Assembly (NCBI GenBank): GCA_012729225.1
Contig: JAAYDO010000191.1
Span: 1 to 64,000 of the forward strand
DNA length: 64,000 nucleotides
Source: Bacteroidales bacterium
GTDB taxonomy: Bacteria; Bacteroidota; Bacteroidia; Bacteroidales; Bacteroidaceae
Reading direction: 5' to 3'
Shown one piece after another: positions 57,931-64,000 of this stretch (positions are counted from its first letter, which is position 1; the number at the start of each line of letters is the position of its first letter). Position numbers and translations under genes: made by a program. The notes under the pieces are model-generated. The model was not told the origin of the DNA. It ran no database searches and saw only the letters and a program-made list of their open reading frames with translations.

Positions 57931-57938
57931 CAAAGTTA
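57931..57938 (-). promoter_or_regulatory. -7 promoter element of secDF
   Basis: The minus strand reads TAACTTTG, 150 bases upstream of the start codon. The rest of the 341-bp gap up to 58122 shows no gene. Confidence 0.5.
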
Positions 57939-58122
57939 TACTTTTTTTTGCAATTAGGAAGAAAAACCCGTTAAAAATATTCACTTTCACGATTATAGGG
58001 CGTTCCTTTTGGTCGTAAAACCTTATCTTAGAGTCTCACAAATCACTTTTACTATTTATTATGGTACGCGCGTTAAGGTGTGAAGAATGGGGTGTGTGGG
58101 GATTTTTTCTGCAAGGATGAAG

Positions 58123-59211
58123 CTATTCCCAGTTCAGAAAACAGTAGATAGGATAGTGGTCACTATATTTGATAGATTGATCCACCGTTGCGCCATAAGT
58201 CTTGATGCTTGGGCTCACCATAATATGATCAAGCCTGAAATACATGCCACTTTGGTTGTAACTGATGCCTGGACCATTGCCGCTTCGGGTATAGGCGTCG
58301 TTCAAAACCGAAGTGAGTCTGTTGTGAATATACGAAACAGGAGTGGCATTGAGATCTCCACACAGAATGATGCGCTCGTTGGGGTGGCGATTGATGTAAG
58401 CCACAACCGAATCTACCTGTAGCCCACGGATGGAGTCATGATGCGACAACTTTTCCATGAGCGTTTGGTATTTTGTTTTCGAATCATTCTGGTTGGGGGC
58501 TCGGTAGTTTTTGATGATAGACTTATAGTCGTTCTTGTCCTCCTTGCTCAATCTGTAGGATTCCAGATGATTGTTGATGACAATCAGCGTGTCTTCACCT
58601 CTTTTCAGTCTATATACGTGTGAATGGTTGGTTGTTGTGGGGTAGTCGATTTCCTCTATATAATCAAGAGGGTGTTTTGAGAAGCAGGCGATGTAGTTGT
58701 CGGTCTCCAGTCTTTCGTGGTGGTAAGGGTAGATTGCTGAAATACTGTCGATAGCTGCATCAATAAAGGACTTTCTTGCTTCTTGCAGGCAGATGATATC
58801 AGCGTCGCTCTCCAATAGGTATCTCAAGATGGGGTTTTTCTGCCACTCATCTGCCTTGCTTTTGCCTGTTCCGTCATCCCCGAATGCCATCACGTTGTAG
58901 GAGAGCACCTTGATGCTTCCCGCTGGAGGTGTGGATGGAAAATTGATGGGGAAACATGCCCGAATATCACCTGCGCAAAAGAGCATGCCTATCAATGGGA
59001 TGCACGCCCATTTCCATTTGAAAATCAGCCAAAAGAAAACGAAAATCACATTGATGGAGAGAAAGGCTGGAAACATCAGTCCAAAGTAAGACCATTTTGC
59101 ATAGTCTTGTGGGGGAAGGGTTGATGTGTATGCGCAATAGTTCATTGCGACAATCACCAGCAGATTGATAGCGGCAAAAATGACCAATGGTATCGTTTTG
59201 AGCAGTCTCAT
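58123..59211 (-). CDS. Membrane-anchored endonuclease/exonuclease/phosphatase-family protein
   Basis: This 362-residue protein begins with three hydrophobic segments (about 7-28, 42-65 and 68-85) and continues with an EEP domain: LSYNVMAFGDD, ICLQEARK (metal Glu), LCGDLNATPVS and final SDHYPIYCFL (catalytic His). EEP enzymes cleave phosphodiesters or phosphomonoesters. The catalytic part is probably periplasmic. It lies 155 bp downstream of the rhomboid gene on the same strand, a neighbourhood known in Bacteroidales. Substrate is unknown. Confidence 0.87.
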   Translation of the reverse strand: MRLLKTIPLVIFAAINLLVIVAMNYCAYTSTLPPQDYAKWSYFGLMFPAFLSINVIFVFFWLIFKWKWACIPLIGMLFCAGDIRACFPINFPSTPPAGSIKVLSYNVMAFGDDGTGKSKADEWQKNPILRYLLESDADIICLQEARKSFIDAAIDSISAIYPYHHERLETDNYIACFSKHPLDYIEEIDYPTTTNHSHVYRLKRGEDTLIVINNHLESYRLSKEDKNDYKSIIKNYRAPNQNDSKTKYQTLMEKLSHHDSIRGLQVDSVVAYINRHPNERIILCGDLNATPVSYIHNRLTSVLNDAYTRSGNGPGISYNQSGMYFRLDHIMVSPSIKTYGATVDQSIKYSDHYPIYCFLNWE

Positions 59212-59366
59212 CTCGTTTCCCTATACGTGTATGTTCCTCTTCAATCTGTGTCTATAAGCCTCCCTGCCCAGCGTCTATAACCTTCCTTCTATATCAATGA
59301 TGTGTATAGTGCATATTGTGTTTAGCCGTTTTCTTCTCTGGCAGAGTGCTTCTTGCAACCTCCCTG

Positions 59367-60281
59367 TTATTCTTCTCCTCTCATTTTCTTGCTGGCATCA
59401 AATAGGGTGGCTTTCTCGCTGTCGGTCAGATTCTGATAGCCATTCTTGCGGATTTTGTCAAGGATGCGGTCTATCTCATCGTTATTCCTGCGCTTCTGCT
59501 CGTTATATTGATGATCGCTGTGGTTTGTCTCACGAGTTTCCACCACGCGCATTTTTGGCGTTTTCTTGCCAAACATACTTTTCCATGAACTTTCGCCCTT
59601 CTCATAGTGGTCTCCCTGGCTGTGGGAGGAATAGTTGTCCCAACCTCTAAAACCACTGGTGGTCTTTTTCTTTTTCTCCATAAGATGCCAAATGGCAAGG
59701 ATGATTGCTCCTACAAGGATTCCGCCGAGGTGTGCGAAATGCCCCACTCTGTCCACAGCCAAAAAGCCCATCACCATTTCAATCACCATGAAGACTCCCA
59801 CCAGATATTTCAGTTTGATAGGGAAGGGGATTGGGATAACGAACAGTTTGACATTCGGGAAATAGAAAGCAGCTGCGGCCATGATGCCATAAACAGCTCC
59901 TGACGCACCCACCAAATAAGAAGGAGAGATAATGCCCAGCATTTCGCACGCTTGATGAATCAAGGCACTGCCCACTCCGCAAACCAGATAGTAGAACACA
60001 AAACGCTTTGTGCCTACCTGCTGTTCCACTGCATTTCCAAAAATCATCAAAGACCACATGTTGAAGAACAAGTGCCACCAGCCTCCATGCATGAACATGT
60101 AGGTGAGGTATTGGTGGGGCATAAATATAAATCCTGGAAAACCAAATGGGTGAAGTGAGTTGAACTTCAGAAACCAGTCCGTGTGTCCATTCAACGAAAA
60201 CAAGGGGGTTATCCAGTATGTCAATATGTAAAATACAACATTCAGTATCAAAATTACCTTAACGGCAGGGGTCATCCTCAT
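59367..60281 (-). CDS. Rhomboid-family intramembrane serine protease
   Basis: From MRMTPAVKV the protein has 305 residues; a longer upstream frame has no membrane-protein character. Six or so hydrophobic segments include HGGWWHLFFNMWSL, the catalytic Ser in GASGAVYGIMAA and the His in GHFAHLGGILVGA, the Ser-His dyad of active rhomboids. A hydrophilic tail of about 100 residues after the last helix is charged and may be regulatory. The TAATTTTG -7 box lies at 60345-60352 on its strand, divergent from the HU promoter. Confidence 0.9.
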   Translation of the reverse strand: MRMTPAVKVILILNVVFYILTYWITPLFSLNGHTDWFLKFNSLHPFGFPGFIFMPHQYLTYMFMHGGWWHLFFNMWSLMIFGNAVEQQVGTKRFVFYYLVCGVGSALIHQACEMLGIISPSYLVGASGAVYGIMAAAAFYFPNVKLFVIPIPFPIKLKYLVGVFMVIEMVMGFLAVDRVGHFAHLGGILVGAIILAIWHLMEKKKKTTSGFRGWDNYSSHSQGDHYEKGESSWKSMFGKKTPKMRVVETRETNHSDHQYNEQKRRNNDEIDRILDKIRKNGYQNLTDSEKATLFDASKKMRGEE

Positions 60282-60434
60282 AGAATATTCCTTTCTAATT
60301 ACATTTGCTATTGTTAGCGTTTCACATTTTCTTGTTAGAGAGTGCAAAATTATGGTTTTTCTTCCTATTTTAGGGCAAAAGTCAAGGAAATACAAGTTTT
60401 TTTATTATTTTTCAACAATTTTCTGCTGAAAATG

Positions 60435-60465
60435 TTTGTTCTGGAAAATTTATAACATATATTTG
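60435..60465 (+). promoter_or_regulatory. Consensus promoter of the HU gene
   Basis: TTTG (60435-60438), 19 bases, TATATTTG (60458-60465), about 110 bases before the ATG at 60576. Confidence 0.7.
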
Positions 60466-60575
60466 CAACAAAGTTCTAATGTCGAGGGCGTCCAGACGTT
60501 CAAAACCAAGGAATTTCATTGGACAATTACAGATCCAATACTTCTTATTTATAAAACCTATAATTATTTACATTT

Positions 60576-60848
60576 ATGAACAAGACAGAACTCGTAAGCG
60601 CAATCGCAAGCAAAGCACAGTTGAGCAAGGCAGACTCAAAGAAGGCTCTTGACGCAACAATTGAGGCTATCGCAGAAGCATTGAAGGCAGGTGACAAGGT
60701 ATCTCTCATCGGCTTCGGTACATTCTCAGTGAACAAGCGTCCTGCACGCAAGGGCATCAACCCAAGCACTAAGGCTGCAATCACAATTGCTGCAAAGAAC
60801 ATCGCTAAGTTTAAGGCTGGCGCTGATCTCGATGGCTCACTCAACTAA
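60576..60848 (+). CDS. HU-family DNA-binding protein
   Basis: The 90-residue protein has the HU fold from end to end: NKTELVSAIASKAQLSKADS, KAGDKVSLIGFGTFSVNKRP and ARKGINPSTKAAITIAAKN. It bends and compacts DNA as a dimer. It has its own consensus promoter and a hairpin terminator, consistent with high-level monocistronic expression. Whether it is the main HU or one of several paralogues cannot be told here. Confidence 0.95.
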   Translation: MNKTELVSAIASKAQLSKADSKKALDATIEAIAEALKAGDKVSLIGFGTFSVNKRPARKGINPSTKAAITIAAKNIAKFKAGADLDGSLN

Positions 60849-60887
60849 TAGTTAAGGCTCTCAGCCTGTTTGTTTGAGAAAAAGATA

Positions 60888-60921
60888 GGGGTATATGTTT
60901 CGGCATATCCCCTGTTTTTTT
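60888..60921 (+). terminator. Terminator after the HU gene
   Basis: GGGGTATATG pairs with CATATCCCC with one bulged base across TTTCGG, followed by a T run. Confidence 0.8.
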
Positions 60922-60934
60922 ATGGCATGTGCTC

Positions 60935-61095
60935 GCACATTCATGTCTAATTGACGTAAATAAAACTGATGAAAAATCCTTTGCGAAAGAAGTTTGTCTC
61001 CCCACGCTTCTGTGAGCCTTCGAGACGAGTCTCAGATAATTCCATCACCTTTGTCTTTTTTGTTGCATGAGTTTTTTTTGACATGAAGGGATGTG
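60935..61095 (-). repeat. Intergenic repeat element of about 160 bp (ATTATCTGAGACTC family, copy 5)
   Basis: Read on the minus strand it parallels the element at 37168-37335: a TTCATGTCA word, then GGTGATGGAATTATCTGAGA and the CGTCTCGAAGGC core (61014-61048), then CACAGAAG, GGGGAGA, AAAGGATT and CAATTAGACATGAAT, with a few short gaps. The frame that runs across it on the minus strand is probably not a gene. Confidence 0.65.
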
Positions 61096-61242
61096 AGGGC
61101 AAGATGGGGCAGGGGCAGGAAACGTGAAAAGAGCGAATTTTGTGTGATTTGTGAAAAAGTGAATTTTTTGACTTATGGAAATTCCACTTTGTTCTGTCAC
61201 CCTTCATCCTTTTTTTAAAAACATGCTCTTTTTTCCTCTCAG

Positions 61243-61300
61243 ACTATATGGTTAGTGAGTAAAAACTATATGGTTGGTGAGTAAATACCATATGGTTGCC
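61243..61300. repeat. Array of ACCATATRGT palindromes at 22-nt period (copy B)
   Basis: Three ATATGG words at 22-nt spacing with GTGAGTAA between them; 61265-61300 is the reverse complement of 19477-19512 at 34 of 36 bases. The remaining sequence between 61301 and 61518 holds no recognised feature. Confidence 0.6.
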
Positions 61301-61518
61301 TGTCACGAGATGTACCTGTCCCCTGCGTATTTAGTCCTTGAGGATTTTTAGAATTGATCATTAAGATTTGATTTTCCTCGAGAAAAAACAATTGAGTGTG
61401 ATTTTTTTATCGTGAGAGAAGGATTTTCCCTCGTGAAGGAAAAAGAAAAGTGCCGAGGTGATTCGCATTTGCCCCAAATGACCAATTGGGTTTTATGCGA
61501 TGCAAATTGGGCTTCACG

Positions 61519-61974
61519 TTATTTTAGTGCCATCGTGGAATATCCCACAATCACATATCTTGTGAACTTGCCCGCAATAGTCCAGAATAGGACACCCCAG
61601 AAGTTGGCTCTTAGTATTCCTAATGAGATAGAGATGGCTGTTCCAAAAATAGGAATAAACGAGAAAGTGGCAATCCATGAGCCTTTCTTCTCCACGTAGT
61701 CGCGGGTCTTCTCCAACTTTCTCTGCTTGATGTGCATCCATCGGGAAATCTGCTCAACACTGCCCACGCAGCCTATGCAGTAGTTGAACATTGAGCCCAG
61801 AACATTGCCTATTGTTCCACTGAGGATGGTCAGAAAAGGATCCATGCCTGTAGTGGCCAGCAAGGTTGCCATCACTGCTTCAGAACTGAATGGCACAAAC
61901 GTGCCTGCAAGAAACGAGGCGAGAGCCATGCCCCAATAACCGTAGTCTATGAAGAATTGGTTGATAGAATCCAT
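61519..61974 (-). CDS. Small VTT/DedA-superfamily (YqaA-like) membrane protein
   Basis: The product has 151 residues from MDSINQFFIDYGYWGM. It has about four hydrophobic segments and the motifs FLAGTFVPFSSEAVMATLLA and GTIGNVLGSMFNYCIG, with RFIPIFGT-like FSFIPIFGTAISISLGILR near the end, typical of the short YqaA branch of the DedA/SNARE-associated family (envelope homeostasis, lipid handling). A longer frame exists upstream, but it overlaps the neighbouring gene and lacks family similarity. It starts 11 bases after the upstream gene and is probably co-transcribed. Confidence 0.87.
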   Translation of the reverse strand: MDSINQFFIDYGYWGMALASFLAGTFVPFSSEAVMATLLATTGMDPFLTILSGTIGNVLGSMFNYCIGCVGSVEQISRWMHIKQRKLEKTRDYVEKKGSWIATFSFIPIFGTAISISLGILRANFWGVLFWTIAGKFTRYVIVGYSTMALK

Positions 61975-61985
61975 CGTGTTGTTTT

Positions 61986-63002
61986 TTAATTCTTTACTGC
62001 GAAAAGTGTAATGTCGTCTATGAAATATTGTACCAGTAGAACCCCTGCTGCCAGTGCTGCCAGAAGGAGGCAAAAGATGTGGGAGAATTTGGTCTGCGTT
62101 TGTGCAAAGAAGTGCCCGAATACGATGGAAGTGCTTAGCATCAATACGGGCAAGAGTGTCCAAACATATACTGGTTGAAGTGCTATCAACACGGCTGTGA
62201 AAAGACCGTGAAACACCACCACGTTGTAGAGGGACCGAGTACGTGTCTTATCCCGAAACTGGTGTATGTAGAAGTCTGTGCAGCCAGTGATGAACGATAG
62301 CAGCGTGAAGCCCCATACTGTAATGCCATGCAGACTCCATTCCGTGTGCCCAATGTTGCTGATGTCCACCACCATCAGCATGTGTTGAATGGCTTCTTCC
62401 ATGCCCCCCGTTATAAGGGCAATGCCAGCATAGAACCAATAGGGCATCATGACTGCAAAAATGGAGGACATGAAACATCTGATGGAGAAAGCTCTCAGGT
62501 AGCCTTGCAAGAACCAGTATAGAGGCACGAACCACAGGATTTTCGGGAAAGATAGAGAGGCGACAGAAAGCATCAGATAGATGCAGAAAGTCCATTGTGG
62601 ACTGGGTGTCTGATAGGTTGTGAACAGCGGAAAGAAAGAGAACAGCATGAATAGAGCCACCACCACTCCTGGTTGCCACTCCTGACATGGAATGGCGAGC
62701 GCCAGCAGAAAGGCAAGCATGGTGCTAATCATGCGTGAGTTGATGCGCAGGAGCACCTGTCCATTGTTGAGTTCGGTCAGGAAATAGACCATCAGGGCTG
62801 CACAGGCGGCGCTGAGGCCTAAAGACCACCATCCCTCTTGCATCATGGAGGGCATCAGATGCCACAATCCGTAGTCTGCGCTTGCAAAAGAGGGTGTCTC
62901 CGATAGCGGTGGCAACAAAAACCACAAGATGAGCGTCAGGATGCTTACGATGGGAAATGTGGCGTGGCTATTGGTGATGCTGTGCTGAAAGTTGAGCCTC
63001 AT
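61986..63002 (-). CDS. Polytopic inner-membrane protein of unknown function
   Basis: The 338-residue product has about nine hydrophobic segments beginning at ILTLILWFLLPPL and ending FCLLLAALAAGVLLVQYFI, with short loops and no signal-peptide cleavage site. No transporter or enzyme motif is recognised. It is encoded just before the VTT-family gene on the minus strand with an 11-base gap, so the two probably form an operon. Function is unknown. Confidence 0.75.
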   Translation of the reverse strand: MRLNFQHSITNSHATFPIVSILTLILWFLLPPLSETPSFASADYGLWHLMPSMMQEGWWSLGLSAACAALMVYFLTELNNGQVLLRINSRMISTMLAFLLALAIPCQEWQPGVVVALFMLFSFFPLFTTYQTPSPQWTFCIYLMLSVASLSFPKILWFVPLYWFLQGYLRAFSIRCFMSSIFAVMMPYWFYAGIALITGGMEEAIQHMLMVVDISNIGHTEWSLHGITVWGFTLLSFITGCTDFYIHQFRDKTRTRSLYNVVVFHGLFTAVLIALQPVYVWTLLPVLMLSTSIVFGHFFAQTQTKFSHIFCLLLAALAAGVLLVQYFIDDITLFAVKN

Positions 63003-63167
63003 AGAAAGGGGTACTTAACTGTTTCTGGATAAGAACATATTGCAGGTTGCAATGAAATCGACACAAAGTTAGTCATTTTTTGTGATATTTGGCAGATGCT
63101 TCTTGAAGAAATAGCGTCTGGAGAACAAAATAATGAACACACGCTCTTTTTTCTCAATTATTTTCAG

Positions 63168-63175
63168 TACCTTTG
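63168..63175 (+). promoter_or_regulatory. -7 promoter element of miaB
   Basis: TACCTTTG, a TAnnTTTG match, lies 55 bases before the miaB ATG. Confidence 0.5.
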
Positions 63176-63230
63176 CATTGTTTTTGTACAAAAAGGGCAG
63201 AACCTTATCTGCCTGTTCAGTTTATTTTTA

Positions 63231-64000
63231 ATGAAAAAACTTCTGATCGAGACTTACGGCTGCCAAATGAACGTGGCGGACAGTGAGGTTATTGCCTCTG
63301 TCATGAAAATGGCAGGATATGAGTCGTGTGATGCTATTGAGGATGCTGATGCTGTTTTGCTCAACACCTGTTCCGTTCGTGAAAATGCCGAAAACAAGAT
63401 ATTCCATCGTCTGGAAGCACTTCATGCATTGCAGAAGAAGTTGGATAGGCGAATCATCATAGGTGTGGTGGGATGTATGGCGGAGCGAGTGAAGGATGAC
63501 CTCATCAATCATCACCACGTGGATCTTGTGGCAGGACCAGATGCTTACCTCTCATTGCCAGACCTTTTTGCTGCGGTTGAGGTGGGCGAGAAAGCCATCA
63601 ATGTGGAACTCAGCACCACAGAGACCTATCGTGATGTGCTTCCAGAACGTGTGTGTGGTGGACATGTGGGTGGTTTTGTCAGCATCATGAGAGGATGTAA
63701 CAATTTCTGTCACTATTGTATTGTTCCTTATACTCGTGGGCGAGAAAGGAGTCGTGAGGTGTCCAGCATCTTGGCGGAGGTGAGAGACTTGTGCGACAGA
63801 GGCTTCAAGGAGGTTACCTTGTTGGGCCAGAATGTCAATAGTTACAGGAGTGTGGACAAAGAATCGGGCGAGGAAGTGTCCTTTCCGCACCTTTTGGCAA
63901 TTGTGGCTGAGGCTGTGCCCAACATGCGCATTCGTTTCACCACTTCCCATCCTAAGGATATGAGTGACGACACGCTCCATGTGATTGCAGCCCATCCTAA
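63231..64000 (+). CDS. miaB: tRNA-2-methylthio-N6-dimethylallyladenosine synthase, N-terminal part
   Basis: The gene starts at 63231 and runs off the window after 256 codons. The N-terminal methylthiotransferase domain has its three cluster cysteines (Cys11 in ETYGCQMN, Cys47 in LLNTCSVRENA, Cys82 in VVGCMAER), and the radical-SAM motif is MRGCNNFCHYCIVPYTRGRE (Cys156, Cys160, Cys163). MiaB adds a methylthio group to i6A37 of tRNAs that read codons starting with U. The TYGCQMNVADSE start is characteristic of MiaB rather than RimO or MtaB. Confidence 0.95.
   Translation, partial: MKKLLIETYGCQMNVADSEVIASVMKMAGYESCDAIEDADAVLLNTCSVRENAENKIFHRLEALHALQKKLDRRIIIGVVGCMAERVKDDLINHHHVDLVAGPDAYLSLPDLFAAVEVGEKAINVELSTTETYRDVLPERVCGGHVGGFVSIMRGCNNFCHYCIVPYTRGRERSREVSSILAEVRDLCDRGFKEVTLLGQNVNSYRSVDKESGEEVSFPHLLAIVAEAVPNMRIRFTTSHPKDMSDDTLHVIAAHP

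Overview
The window looks like a chromosomal segment of a Bacteroidales bacterium, most likely Prevotella/Segatella-like. The signs are promoters of the TTTG-N19-TAnnTTTG type (upstream of greA, leuS, the HU gene and a small lipoprotein), short C-terminal sorting signals of the Prevotella type IX secretion style, a hybrid two-component regulator (HTCS), a fused SecDF, a diaminopimelate dehydrogenase and PorT-like barrels. No rRNA, phage, transposase or CRISPR array is visible. Genus-level placement is inference.

Layout. 1-1975: end of a PadR-type regulator and a PspC membrane protein. 2041-27850: a polysaccharide-degradation locus with secreted GH3, GH43, GH5 and a two-domain esterase (plus strand), a cassette of two tiny lipoproteins and two PorT-like barrels, GH31 and GH97 (minus strand), a 1121-residue surface protein and the HTCS regulator. 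There is no SusC/SusD pair. A shared upstream motif, two TGTTNCA half-sites 21 bp apart, sits at identical spacing before the -7 boxes of the GH3 and GH5 transcripts, with a weaker copy upstream of the HTCS gene. The simplest reading is that the HTCS switches on these transcripts in response to a xylan- or hemicellulose-derived oligosaccharide.

27901-30828: a two-gene type II restriction-modification module (C5 cytosine methyltransferase and PD-(D/E)XK nuclease) bracketed by 52-bp direct repeats that differ at one base. The repeat belongs to an intergenic family with further members near 19850, 37200 and 61020.

31170-36885: a short nucleoside kinase, a TPR protein, a TonB-receptor-like barrel and greA. 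37563-37749: tRNA-Arg(CCU) and tRNA-Trp(CCA). 37897-48723: DUF2851, dapB-lepB-wbqC-like, leuS, an unusual C26-M19 peptidase fusion, a HIT protein and a hotdog thioesterase. 48735-51311: small hypotheticals and an NhaD-type antiporter. 51562-57781 (minus): argB, ECF sigma, putative anti-sigma, ddh and secDF. 58123-64000: exo/endonuclease-phosphatase, rhomboid protease, HU, a VTT-family membrane protein, a polytopic membrane protein and the start of miaB.

Several gaps hold short palindromic or tandem repeats that occur twice or more in the window: an ATTATCTGAGACTC family, a 22-nt-period ACCATATRGT array and a GAACAATG palindrome family. These, the R-M bracketing repeats, the putative HTCS operators and a module shared by three consecutive enzymes are the main points for follow-up.
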